Origin: Boletus sp. NGJ | Taxonomy: Eukaryota > Basidiomycota > Agaricomycetes > Boletales > Boletaceae | DNA length: 64,000 bases | NCBI GenBank assembly: GCA_019096195.1 | Contig: JAGTXK010000197.1 | Span: 1-64,000, forward strand | Direction: 5' to 3' | Shown: one piece after another, positions 1 to 11,374 of the stretch | How positions within the stretch are numbered: the stretch's first letter is position 1 | Layout: the number at the start of each line of letters is the position of its first letter | Program-made: the position numbers and the translations under genes | Notes under the pieces: generated by a model | Told to the model about the DNA's origin: nothing | The model's input: the letters and a program-made list of their open reading frames with translations, nothing else | The model's database searches: none

Positions 1-1029
1 AAACCTTGATGAATAGAAGGCCAAGGGTCAGTGCTTTATTGCATACATCTATATGGTAGGGTAAGGATTAGGGATTATTTGGGAATAACATGTTTAGTGA
101 AAAATGACCAAACATGTGGACAGTTTTTTGAGCCACTGTATATAAAGTAGCACTTTGACGACTGGTAACCCCAGTCTAATCCACTTGTATTCTTCCTCCA
201 ACAACCTATTAGCCTTGGCCATTCTGGTCATTGTAGGGTTGGGAATAGTATGGCCTAAGACTTCTCACCTCATCCGTTGAGCCAGGACTCATGTAGCCTG
301 CAAGTTAGTTTGAGCCTTGTGGTTTTGGTTACCGAAAGGGATCATAACAGATTAGATTGTGTATTCGTGTACGTATAGTTAGGAGAGAGTTTGGTTGGTG
401 GTAGGCGAGAGTATTGCCTATAGGTAGTGTGAAAGTGTAGTGAGGGTAGCGATAAATAATAGGTATCAAGTGTGAATATTTCATCAGTGCTGACCGACCT
501 CAAAAAGGCAGTGTCTGAGCATGGTGTATGTTATATTATGGCTTCTATGTGATGGAGATTTTAGTATGGGGTGGCCCCCTTGTTGCTGGCAACTTGGATC
601 TCATAAAAAGGTAACTTGGTCTCACCTGAGACATGACATCAATGACTAATGACATGGTCATGGCAGGACCTGCTGCCTTCATCTTTGTTTTCATCACCTT
701 TGAGGTTGTCGTCATTCTCCTTTACTATTTCTTTTTGATGCTCAGCCACTTCTACACACAAGCAACAATGGTTGCAGGAGACCATACCAACAGTTGATCT
801 GGTTTGTACCTTACCAACACCATCAAGTAGTACACAGTAGTACACAGCCATGTCATGTACCAGAAGCCTCAGTTTTATATAAATCTCCTCAGACATGACT
901 GACTTTATCACAGGCACTCAGACAGCCAGCCTCGACGACTCGGAGAGGAATGACCTCCTCAAGAATGACAAGATAATGTATTTCAATGCTTCTTATTTCA
1001 TGACAATGCAAGCAAGGTGATGGGTGACT
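1..1029. other. No recognisable gene
   Basis: I see no conserved coding sequence on either strand. Open frames are short, lack splice-linked continuation and show no known motif. The DNA is more AT-rich than the gene-bearing part of the window. A TATA-like stretch lies near 138-146, but nothing downstream supports a gene. Confidence 0.5.
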
Positions 1030-1293
1030 CGCACAATGCAAAAATCAATATTTAGGACAGGTCTGAATGTTGTATGAAATGGGAAAATTGCAGTTAAAAT
1101 TTAGTCTTGACATTTTGTAGCACTTAAACTTGAAGTTTAGACATAGATTAGGCAAAAGCTTGAAGTTTAGATATAGATTAGGCAAAATTTTCAAGTTTAA
1201 GTGCTATGAAAATGTCAAGCTTAAATTTTAACTGCAATCTTCACATTTCATACAACATTCAGACCTATCATAAATATTGGTTTTGTGTTGTGT
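1030..1293. mobile_element. Foldback, MITE-like inverted-repeat element
   Basis: Two arms of roughly 100 nt (about 1030-1138 and 1188-1293) are near-perfect reverse complements of each other. Both contain the core GGTCTGAATGTTGTATGAAA in opposite orientation. The central spacer holds two direct copies of a unit of about 30 nt (TTGAAGTTTAGAYATAGATT followed by AGGCAAAA). The arms differ by only a few substitutions. Long terminal inverted repeats with no coding capacity are the hallmark of MITEs or foldback elements, which move using a transposase supplied elsewhere. I could not define a clear target-site duplication, so the outer limits may be off by several bases. Confidence 0.7.
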
Positions 1294-2689
1294 CGGGTCC
1301 GTGGGATTAATTGTCGTCCGTAGAAGGCCGGCCCGACTATGAAAAGCGCAGTTGCCGACCAGGACACTGGTTGTGGAGAAATCTCATAGCTGGAAATGGC
1401 TGATGACCGCCTCTTAAGAAATTCGTTGATCGTGCATCTTTCACTGCACAATATGAATCTCCCATCCCTGACTAGGCTCCCGTCCCGTGAACAATCATAC
1501 CGTAGCGGAAATGATATATCGTAGCCGATACAGTGTCGATGAGTGTATACAGATCGTCACTCTCTCCTCCGTGGTTCGAGGCTTAAGAGCCTCCAGTTGT
1601 GACCGGTCTCCGAGCCTAAACCGGCCCGTTTCGGTTAGAGACAGAGTGGAGATCGCACCTCCATACATGAGGTCAGATGCTTCTTCAACAGAGATCAACC
1701 CCTTTACACCAACCAGCGACGGTTGTGCGTATACTATGCATTCAGAGGTCCCATATGCTACCAGCAGAGGTGCGTGCAGGAGAGGCAGAAGCTCGGGGGA
1801 GGGGAACTGAGACAAAGCGACGAATACTGAGGCTCAGGGAGGTATTTCCAGCCAACACTCTGGAGGTAAGTGGGGATGAGGCACATAACTGAGGACGGGA
1901 AGTCTTTCCACCGGGTGGCGGCTGCTCGATAACCTCCAAGGACAAGGGCATTACTGTTTGTATAATTACCTTGTAGCACCCTCGCGGGGTGTTGGAGAGA
2001 CTTTTTGAAACATGGGTCCAAAGATTATTTGCGTATCCGAATAAATGTCTGTCGTTCCTCGTTTGCCGAGGTGGAATGCGAGACGAACTCCGTGACATTG
2101 ACGACCGCATGGCAGAAGAAAGCGACTCACTCGTTATTCTGAGCAGGACGATCAGTCACATTGTCGAGCGCCTATTTCAGGCTGAGGAGAAACCGCGACT
2201 TTCGCTTGATTTGCGGAAGACAATGGAAACGGGTGTATGAAGCGTCTTCAACTCTTGAATGGACATCCCGACGGTGTGTAGAATGAATTCCGAGTGCCAT
2301 ATTTTCTGCCTTTGCGCAGAATACGGCGAGTTGGACAAATGCGGATTGTAAACTTGTCGTGAATAGAGTCTCGTAGCGTAGATGCGACAAGCATACGCAG
2401 ACGTTGACTGTTTACCTGGGTAGTTGGGATCCTAACAAGAATGAGCGCCAAAGACACAAGGCAGTGTGCGAACAGACCAGTAAACAAGGAAACGTGCTTA
2501 TGGAGTATATTTGCATACCACGAATGAACCAAAACACGTTGTTCTTCCACTCTTCGAAGCCGACAACTGTGTACCATTGGTGAGTGTGTCGTCGATGAAT
2601 ATTAATACCGGTGGGTAGTAGCTCCGAGGTGGGATTGAACAATGCTGACACTCCAGTAAGACCAAACAATAGTCCTTGACACCGGTCGC
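1294..2689. other. Non-coding or eroded sequence upstream of the WD40 relic
   Basis: Several overlapping open frames exist on both strands (for example plus 1989-2240 and minus 1495-1815). None shows a family motif or intron-linked continuation. The plus frame around 2070-2240 is rich in charged residues and leucine and could be a remnant of a helical protein, but I cannot name it. Confidence 0.4.
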
Positions 2690-3990
2690 TATGGCGTTGT
2701 ACACGCAGTTGCGTGCCACCCTGACGGAGAGCATCTTTTGGGCGGGGATGACGGTGGGATTCAACGATGGCGACTTTCAGACAGTCAACAGGTCACAAAG
2801 CAAACGGGAATGATGGCGTTCGCCATTTCTGCGTCGAGGGAAGGCAAATGGATAGCGTGTGCGACTGACGAGGGGGCAAGCGTGTGGGATGAAGAGATGC
2901 GTGAAAAAGTCATCGACGTGGAGGGCGGAGACACAGTCACGTTACCTATGCGTGGACGTCTCCCATCGACATTACCACACCCATATATGGTCAAGCGATG
3001 GTCAACAAATCTTTGCCGCAGCCACCGACCAGAAAATCAAGTCTTTTGATGTGTCGACTGGGTACTAGCTCGCTGAATTGCACATTCCCATTGGTGTCGC
3101 CTCTCTCGCTCTCGCCCCGAGTGGCAAATTCATCGCCACCGTCGAGAACCGTTCGATTTTGTTCCTGGACACATCGACATTCTCTCTGACTGCCTGTCGT
3201 CGAGGAAAGTGAACGGATACGGTCGGTCGCCATCTCTCAGGACGGTTGCTATCTCGCGACTGGGCGAGACGATGGGAAAATCGTCGTTCGTCGCCTCAAC
3301 GGTGTGCTTGCAGACTTGTGTGGTCCTTTTCATGTAAGTATTTATGCTTTCTTGGCCATTGCATGTCGAATAAGCTGCTATTCTGCCTCTCACATTGACA
3401 AACTACTTAGGTATCAACTCGCGAGGACGAGCGGCCTTCGATATCTGGTAGCCGCAAAAGCAAACTATGTGATTCCGCCCCAGTCGGATTTTGTCATTCT
3501 GTCACCAAACAGTTTTGCTGACTTCACTCAGGAAGATCCTGGGAAGCCCAGTCACCTCGAGTTGATCTCCGAAATGAGTTCTCTTGATAGCATAGGCCGA
3601 GGTAAGGTCGGGCACGCCTGTTGATGAGTTCAACTATGGCGAGGTTGGTGACCATTCTCTTGATTCCGTGTTGACGCTGCCGGAGGCTCCATCGCCAGCC
3701 TCTCCTTCCGATCATCATGAAGACGAGGCACCACCACTAGGCCCATCCTGTGTTATATCACAGTCATCAGTGTACCCACCAGTGGCCTCCCCCGGAGAAG
3801 CACGTCTTGAGGAAAATATCGAGTCATCCAAAGGCACCATGGTGGTCAAGAGGTGGTTCCAGACGAGTTACGGAAAGAGTAACAAGGACTCGGTGTCACA
3901 CAAGCTCAATCGACTTTCCGGAAAGTCACGCGAGCCTGCCGATCGTACAGTTCCTTCCCACTCCCCACCGAGAGTGGATGACAGGCAAGA
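2690..3990 (+). pseudogene. Decayed WD40-repeat gene
   Basis: Translation of the plus strand from about 2693 gives blocks typical of beta-propeller WD40 proteins of Agaricomycetes: HAVACHPDGEHLLGGDDGGI, then a blade ending near 2930, then WSSDGQQIFAAATDQKIKSF, then SGKFIATVENRSILFLDTST and ISQDGCYLATGRDDGKIVVR. The blocks lie in different frames. Stops interrupt them at about 3066 (after KSFDVSTGY) and about 3188, and at least one whole blade seems to be missing between about 2930 and 2960. A Ser/Pro/His-rich tail follows at 3600-3990, as in intact relatives, which carry a low-complexity C-terminus after the propeller. No intact start or continuous frame is left, so it is almost certainly non-functional. 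The intact family is thought to act as a protein-interaction scaffold, often linked to NLR-like proteins; its exact role is unknown to me. Confidence 0.7.
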
Positions 3991-5458
3991 GGGATCTTCA
4001 ATGATGGCTGTGAGTGCATTTTTTTCAAGGACAATTGAATGCACTGTGTCGAACATATCTTAGCCGGCGAGGAACAAAATCGTTAAATGGCGAACGGTTC
4101 GTTCCTCGGATTTGCAGTATGCAGAGACTCGTCACATGTTACAGACTAACTCGCGCGGAAAGACAACTACTCCCAAACATACGATCGAAGATGCTTCTCG
4201 TGGCGGACAAGGTGCTGCGGACGCAAGGGGAGCCGACCTGGTGTGTCTCTTTCCGGTGATGATGGACCTTGTCACGTCAGCTCACGTCCCGTCAGACGCA
4301 ACAAGCCACCAATCCATCCCAACCCTCCCCCACGGCCCATGTAACGGTGCGCTTTACTTTCCTCTCACCTGCATTGTTAGATTCACAGTAGATCAGCATC
4401 AGAGGAATCAGGCTATGGGACCCTCTCGATCAGATATCCAGTGTGGTTTTTGTGTTGTTGCTCACACGACGGGACAGATTGATCGAAATGTAATGTTTGA
4501 ATGCATGACATGTAGATGCCACACTGTACCGCGAGTCAGTGGAACACCATGCAGTCTGTTGGGTTCGTGTATCTCGCAGTACTATCAATGCGAGTCGTGA
4601 TAAACCTATCCATGGTTGAGTACGAGAGTCCAAGCCATGAGCTGACTGCCCCTGGTGAAGATGGCTTTGGTAGTAGATCATCAAGCATACTTGTCCGGAG
4701 ACCATCCTCCCAACCTCATCAGACACTTGAACCTGACTGCACCCCGTACTCTCAAACGACGGCGCAAATACCTTACATTCCTCATTTGTAGAAAGAAATA
4801 ATGACGGGTGTGTAGCACCAGAAAACCATCAAAATTGAAAAAAAAAAAATTGTAGGAGATCGTTGTTGTGAAACCTAATCCAAATCGAGAACAGGAGAAA
4901 GTCGGGTGAAAAGAGACAGATGTGTATGATGGAGTCAAATGAACGAGACAGCGTCCAAGAACAATGCTACAAATACGCCAGTCATGATGCGAGTCGGCAA
5001 GGAAAAGAGAACACCACAAAAATAAGAGGAGAGGAACGAGGCAGCAAGACAGATCGATGGAAAAAGGGTGTTAGAATAATGCTGCGAGAGATTAGGGAAA
5101 ATAGTGACTGTTATTGCGGTGAGCGTCGTAGCGACAAACGTACCGTGATAGTGCAGCGTCGGTCCACGAATATCAGGACGCAGAGACGAGGTGGGATCTG
5201 CGTAGGGTGGAGATAAGACATTACCAGCTACGCGTTCAGCTCGATGACGGTGCTGCTGGGGGTTGCCGTCACAGCTTTACACTTCTCAAACGAGTGCTGA
5301 AACGTCGGATTCAAACTCAAAGCGCTATCCATAGCTCCAACGTATGCCGTCGCCACAGTGCTAGGCAATTGTTAGCTAGCGTGGCGCGTGACTTGCTGTT
5401 GCAAACAAGATCAAAGTCGAACTTGGCGCCAAACCATCAACGAGTGCCCCCCCTGGTA
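3991..5458. other. Intergenic; tail of the WD40 relic and upstream region of the next gene
   Basis: An open plus frame at 4112-4600 follows the WD40 relic in frame after a possible intron and may be its eroded C-terminal extension. It has no domain I recognise. From about 4800 the sequence is A-rich and non-coding and should contain the promoter and 5' leader of the gene starting at 5459. Confidence 0.4.
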
Positions 5459-6957
5459 ATGTCCAAGTCGACACTGTCCTCCGTCGTCTCCACCCTGGTG
5501 CGAGCCTCAGTCGGCACCTCTGTGTCGTCCACTGTCCCAGACGAAGATCTCGACAAACATGTTGCGGACCTCATCCTCAAAGAAGCCAAACAGAAGGCCG
5601 AGAGCTACAGCAAACTGGGAATAAAGGCTTACTTGCCAGTGGGGTACGCAGTTCATTCAGATCGTGTATTGCGTGATCGATATTATAACATTCATACAGC
5701 CCGGACCCAAATGCTCCCCGTCCCAACAAGCGTTTCCTTTCCTCCATCATTCGGAGCACCGATGACCACAACAAGACTATACTGCGTGCACAGGCGCTCG
5801 CAGCTCAAGAGATAAAAAGGGAACGAGAGGAGCAGGAGCGGAAAGAGAGGAAAGCACGTGCGGAAGAGGCTGCCGCTGCAGAGCGGTCGAGGAGGCGCAG
5901 GAGGCGGGATAACTATGACCCAGATGAGTGGGATACAAGGAAGGCCAGAGATAGGGATCGGTCACGACCACATTCGAGAGTCTGGGATAGCGATTGGAGG
6001 AGCGCGAGGAGGGAGCACGACCTCAGTGAAGACGAGCCTCAGCGAGAGAGGGAACGCACCCGGAGCCGACGGAGACACCGATCGCGGCCAGGCTCGCAAG
6101 ATAGCGAACGCGAACGAGATCGCAGACACAAGAGCAGCCACAAGCGGACACCGTCGAAACAACGAGACAGGAACAAGGACTCCCATCGCAGTGAGCGTAG
6201 CCGACGAAAACACGGACGACACGAGAGCAGAGACGACGAGAGGAGTCACAAACGTCGACGGCAAACGAGTCGCTCACCAAATCCCGAGCAAAATGAAAAT
6301 ACTGCATCTCACAAACATAGTCGCTCTGCATCCCTTCTAGAGGGCCACAGTAACCCAGCTCGGGACAGCGTGAATATATCCACACCCTCGCGGTCTTCAC
6401 AGACGCTTATCGAAGATGATACGATGGACATCGACACCGAGTCTCGCCGCGCACCCAAGGGCAATGAAAGAGAGATCGATGATGTCTCACTGCCGTTCAG
6501 CCCACCACGGGTACGTTCACCATCACCTCCGCCCCCGCCTCCTCCCCGTCGACCGCGTGGTCGTCCCACGTTATCCACAACCGTTCGCTCCCCTTCGGTC
6601 TCACCGCCGCCACTTCCTCCCACCGCTCTCCCATCCAAGATGGACAAATACTTCGAGGATTCATACGACCCTCGTCTCGACGTTACGCCCCTATCCATCC
6701 CTACTGTACCCAAAACAGGACTCATCAATGACTCAGAATACGAGGCCTGGGATGCTATGCTAGAGCTCCTTCGTCAACGCAGAGAGGACAAGGAAGAGAA
6801 GAAGAGGTTAGAGAAGCTAGGCTTTAACACGAGTGATAAGAAGATCCCAACTTCAAAGCTCAAGAAGTATAGCGAGGGTACTGATAGCCTCACGGAGATC
6901 GAATACAAGAAGAAGGGGAGTATCAGGGAGTGGGATCTGGGAAAGGAAGGATTTTAG
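5459..6957 (+). CDS. Arg/Ser-rich, probably nuclear protein of unknown function
   Basis: Two exons. Exon 1 starts at the ATG at 5459 and runs to 5643, ending in AYLPVG. A canonical intron (GTACGC...ACAG) follows, and exon 2 resumes in frame with PDPNAPRPNKRFLSSIIRST. The N-terminus is a conserved helical segment (SSTVPDEDLDKHVADLILKE). It is followed by a basic coiled stretch (EIKREREEQERKERKARAEE), a long RS/RD-rich region (about 6000-6290), a poly-proline run (about 6525-6550) and a conserved acidic/basic C-terminus (YDPRLDVTPLSIPTV to WDLGKEGF). RS/RD-rich stretches like this are common in splicing-associated proteins, so a nuclear RNA-processing role is plausible. That is inference from composition only. 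I recognise the protein as conserved among Agaricomycetes but know no characterised member. The start is supported by the conserved N-terminus directly after it. Confidence 0.8.
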
Positions 6958-7670
6958 ACGCGTCTCACCTCTACAACACCGTTTCATTCGCATTGTACCG
7001 CTAATATGTATACCCTCATTGCTATACTGACAGTCAACTTGAAATTCTGTCCTGGTCTTCTACAGCAAGCTATAGTACAGCTCCAATTCCAGTGATTCGG
7101 TCGACGTGTGCAAGTTGTTTGTGATTTCCTCCGTCCTATGACAGAATGCACATGCTGACAAGTTACCATCATCTTTTTGGTTCAAGGTTCTTGTATTTGC
7201 TATAGGCCAGTACGCATTGGAACACGGGATCCGGGACAGAGCTGCAGTGTAGGCTGAGCAGCATTGGACATACGTTGAATGGGTGTTTACGATTACCACA
7301 AGACCCATATCGAAACCGTATCCACTGGATACTAGATGCATGACCTTGAAACACGCGTCTAGCAACTTTCCTCTTTCTTGCGAATAGGTTATACTGATGT
7401 ATTTGAAGGCACTCGCGTTTTGTCAGAAGCAAGCATCTTTGTCTTATATCTAGTGAGTACTTTGCGCTGACGTCAGTCATATCTGCGCAATGATTGGCAT
7501 CCTCCCCCCCTACTGAACCAGAGTTTTCTGAGTTTCACCCGCTCTCTCACCAATTCCTTTGATCTTTTTCGTTGGGAATCAGTGCCCCTCGTCCTTCTTT
7601 TCAAGTCCTGACTTGACACTGTCCAGATCAGCACAAGCTGCTCTACGCAAGACGGTGGTTAGCAACCAGA
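6958..7670. other. Intergenic, nothing recognised
   Basis: This holds the 3' flank of the Arg/Ser-rich gene and a possible upstream region for the small relic at 7671. Open frames here are short and without motifs. Confidence 0.4.
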
Positions 7671-8094
7671 ATGGATGACGCGGTTAAGAAGCTCTTTGAT
7701 CACATCTCACATCGCGTGGCTGATCGCAGAGTGTGACCGTGGAGAACGTACAGAAATTGCTGGGAGGGTGCCAATATTACCAACTTAGTCACAACACTCA
7801 GCTCAGTAACGCATGTGAAGGCGCAGGCGAGCCCTTCAGTGTTTAACCACTCACGGATTGAATATACTAATCTCGTCGTGTTATAGCTCTGCCGCCGGCT
7901 GAAGGCGTTCCTATATGACCACCCACGCGGCAAGAACATCATAGTCCGTTCAGAGACGCCATGCCAGTGGCCGGAAAATCATGCAAAAATGCTCAGATGC
8001 CGGTATTACGGACGGGTGATCGAGCCAGCAGGCCCAGGCCATCCCAGAAGAAGCGTTACAGTATCCAGTGACCCTGATGAGAACGAGGAGTAAT
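7671..8094 (+). pseudogene. Small gene or gene relic of unknown function
   Basis: An ATG at 7671 opens MDDAVKKLFDHISHRVADRR and meets a stop at once. One frame over, SVTVENVQKLLG continues like a helix. After a possible intron with a good branch-like ACTAATC and a TTATAG acceptor at 7876, a frame of about 70 codons runs to TAA at 8094 (FLYDHPRGKNIIVRSETPCQ and onward, ending SSDPDENEE). The amino-acid texture is that of a real protein rather than a random frame. The parts do not join cleanly: exon phase and frame disagree by one base near 7730. It could be a young pseudogene, a gene with a reading error, or a gene whose first exon I misplaced. I do not recognise a family. Confidence 0.3.
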
Positions 8095-8740
8095 ACTGTG
8101 AGTAATATTGTTGAACGTTTGCTGTCCCTGAAACAAGGGCCTTTTGCTCTCTTTTCCGTGTCTCTTTCTTCTCCACATTGTTCCCCCTTGACCTTTTTTT
8201 TCCAAGCGCCTCAGCATTCGCCTCGTAATATTTGCTCATTCCAACGGGTGTGGGAATAGCGGGGCCAAACGTTTTGACTTGCCAGGCGTCACGTCATGGT
8301 CACGAGGTCGATGAGCTGGCTTTGAGATCATGACTGTACATGGGTTCGGAATCCTACCCACGCTATCGCCCCCCCCAAGTGCCCATGAAAGCTACACCTA
8401 ACCCTGTCTGGGTCAGTGACTATGAGAAACCCACAATTTGCTAGTGAGGGCAGCCCCCCTATGACTTTATCTGTGCCTGGACAGTGTCATATCATGTCCA
8501 TAACTCTATCAATGTGACGCGATTTTACACTGATGTTGCAAGGGGCGCTTCGCGGTAGTATTTTATCAAGATCTCCTTGGCGGTGAAACGCGACGAATGT
8601 GCTAGATCTCACCAATCATCATCCTTGCAGGAGGCGCCGTCGGTTACTACATTACGGCCTCGAGTTATAAGGCTCATCCTGATTCTCGAGTTTGTCATCC
8701 ATGCGTACTTTTTTTTCCACTTCTCCAATAGTAATATCGG
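8095..8740. other. Intergenic; upstream region of the phosphate transporter
   Basis: No coding sequence is supported. C-rich tracts occur near 8370-8376 and 8455-8460. This region should hold the promoter of the transporter starting at 8741. Confidence 0.4.
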
Positions 8741-10857
8741 ATGGTTAGCATCGCTGAGCGGGCTCTCGACAGAAACTCGGGATCACTGTCTCACTGGCAG
8801 AAGGAGCCTGACGAGATCACTGTGCACCTCAACAAACGCCGTTCCATTGCTTTGGGAAAGCTCGACAGTGCGCGTTTATCGTACGATATCACTTCTTATT
8901 TCTTTTCCTCCTCATTCATCTCTCCGTCAGCTGGATCCATGCAAAGATATGTCTCATTGCAGGGCTCGTTTTCTTTACCGACGCGTAAGTCCACTCGTCT
9001 ATTCCCATGGGATAGTATACTGAACCTCTCTAGCTACGATGTATTCGCTATTACCATCATTGTCTCAATGTTGGGCTATGTTAGTGGCGATGAGAATGGT
9101 AGAGCAGGCTTCTCCTCCTCTGGTCGTCTTTGGCACATTTTCACGTCGCCCTTCCAGGTGACCTCAGTTCCTGGCAGTCAACGGGTCTTAAAGTTGCTGC
9201 ACCCGTCGGCGGCTTGGTTGGCCAGGTACTCCTTGGATGGCTTGCGGATATCCTTGGTCGTAAGCGAATGTGTGAGTGTTCAACTAGTAACCTCCCCAAC
9301 TTCTTTCCCAACTATCCAACTAAAGACGGTGTCGAGCTCGTCATTATGGTTACTACTACCTTTGGCCAAGCCCTTGCTGGCCCCGGGTACGTTGTTAATA
9401 CCATCGATGTTCTCATCCTCTGGCGGTTTATCGTAAGCACCTCGGAATGCCTTTCCGAGCTCTCATGATCATGCCATGAACCTACTCTAGATGGGGATTG
9501 GCTGTGGAGCTGCCTACTCCCTAACTGCCATCATCGTATCCGAGTCTGCTCCAATTCGAACTCGTGGTCGTCTTATGACCGCGGTTTTCGCCTCCCAAGG
9601 CTGGGGCCAACTCGGTGCGCTCATAGATTAGCCCAGATATCATGTTCTTAACGAGTCACTTGTTAGCTGCCGGTCTTGTCGGAATGATCGTTGTCGTTGC
9701 TTATGGAGATGCGATTCGCGACGGTTCTGCCGAGGCAATCGACTGTACTTGGCGCCTCCTCGCCGGCCTTGGATGTATTCCTGGACTAATCGCGTATTGT
9801 GTCCGCTACACTATCCCTGAGACGCCTCGTTTCACCATGGACATTGAGCGCAATATTACTCGAGCATCTCGTGATATCACCAATATTTTGTCTGGCCGCC
9901 GACATACTGCAGCCAGGTACGAGGGCGAAGAGCAAGTCGTCGCGGCACCTCGAGCATCCCTTGCGGACTTTACCACACATTTCTCCAAGTGGAACAACTT
10001 GAAAGTTCTCATCGGCACAGCTTACTCCCGGTTCGCACTCGAAGTGAGTGCAATTCGAGTCGTAGTTGTATGCATGTCCTGACACCCCGTATAGATACCT
10101 TTCTACAGTCTTACCCTCAATAGCTCCGCCATTCTGACGTATAGCAATTTTGGTAAAATCAACGGCAATAGTCCCAACGACGTCTATGAGAGTCTTTTCA
10201 GAATATGCTGTGGAAGCCTGGTATTAACCGCCGCTGGTTTTATCCCTGGGTTCTGGGCGTCTTTCTTCTTCATTGATTCATGGGGTCGCAAGTCGGTTCA
10301 ACTCATGGGCTTCGCTGTTCTAGCCATCCTCTTTTTGACCATGGGTATGTTCTATATCGCGCCTCTCCACCGATGCGTTCATTCCGCTCCGTAGCCTTCG
10401 CATACGTTCCCCTCAATTCCACGGGACTGGGTCAATACATTTTTATCTGCCTGTACTGCCTCGCCAACTTCTTTTATAACTTTGGCCCTAACACAACCAC
10501 GTTTATCATTCCCGGAGAAGTTTTCCCCACTCGTTACCGCTCCACCGCATACGGCATTTCTGCAGCGTGTGGCAAGATCGGCGCAATCGTTGCACAGCTC
10601 GCGCTTGGCCAGCCATTTTTGAGCAACGTCAAAGATACGCAGATCATGTGCGTATTGGCCCATATTTGTCTTGTGTGCCCTCCCTCATGCGCCAACAACG
10701 TAGCTTGGAAGTGCTTTCCTTTGTCATGTTGACCGGCATCCTGTCGACGCTGCTCATCCCAGAGACGAAGCAAGAAACGCTGGAAGATCTCTCCAACGAG
10801 CGTCAGGAGTCGTACATCATCGGAGCGGTCGAAAGGGGAGTTCCACAATGGCGTTGA
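8741..10857 (+). CDS. PHO84: Pho84-like inorganic phosphate transporter (major facilitator superfamily)
   Basis: About nine exons separated by short GT..AG introns. The product starts [20 protein letters not shown] at 8741. Conserved blocks in order: [20 protein letters not shown] (TM1), [20 protein letters not shown] with [73 protein letters not shown], and [20 protein letters not shown] followed by [20 protein letters not shown]. These are diagnostic of the phosphate:H+ symporter family at the plasma membrane. The Asp of FFTDAYD and the Asp of FFIDSWGRK are present. The family signature GGDYPLS reads [10 protein letters not shown] here, so its acidic residue is lost. This is either a diverged phosphate carrier or a paralogue with altered substrate. 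The stop lies three bases before a 35-nt poly-A run. Confidence 0.85.
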
Positions 10858-10859
10858 CG

Positions 10860-10894
<35 letters not shown>
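10860..10894. repeat. Poly-A homopolymer, 35 nt
   Basis: An uninterrupted run of A starts two bases after the TGA of the phosphate transporter. Its exact length may not be reliable in the assembly. The upstream gene keeps its introns, so this is not the tail of a processed retrocopy of that gene. Confidence 0.8.
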
Positions 10895-10901
<7 letters not shown>

Positions 10902-11374
10902 GAATCAAAGTATCGTTTAGGTGTTCCACGGTGGTTCAGCGTTCGACCACGGGAACGGATACATGCGCACGTCATATTATTATTATTCCGTGTACCAACA
11001 TTCAACTCCTTGGGCGTGCTGTTGTATTAGTCGTATGTGTACAACATCCTGGCAGGGTATCTACCTTTCAGTAGTTAAATAAAAAAAGATTGACACGTTT
11101 TCCCCCATCTGCTTGCATGCGGTGAGAAGGCATTCACATGACGTGAAGTCATTAGCTCTCAAGAGCAGGTGAGGACCGTGAGGTACGTGTGCATCTGGTC
11201 TGTGTACGGCATTCCAGACATCATGCGCTGTTGTACGAGCCTTCTTGTATTGCAGGAACCGCAAATACCAGACAATGTCTTCCGTTCCGACAATATAGGT
11301 ACATCCTGAGTAATACAAGCCCCCTCGGGCGCACGATTTCGTTTCTCGGAACCGATTTCTCGGAACAGGGTGAA
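10895..11374. other. Intergenic between convergent genes
   Basis: This is the 3' flank shared by the phosphate transporter (plus) and KAP114 (minus). I see no further coding sequence. Confidence 0.4.

Noticed and set aside
60-320. Possible solo LTR (TATATAAAG and a T-rich lead)
   Set aside because: No second copy, no primer-binding site or polypurine tract, and no clear TG..CA ends with a target duplication can be seen.
4681-5019. Minus-strand frame with a Phe run and hydrophobic stretches
   Set aside because: The Phe run comes from an A tract on the plus strand; no conserved residues and no neighbouring exon.
8240-8365. tRNA-like sequence (GGGTTCGGAATCC-like T arm near 8334-8350, ATAGC/GCTAT ends)
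   Set aside because: The T loop does not close into a 5-bp stem with a 7-nt loop, and no D arm and anticodon arm fit at the right spacing.
10534-11005. Minus-strand frames with long Phe runs
   Set aside because: They are translations of the 35-nt poly-A and of the antisense of the transporter's last exons.
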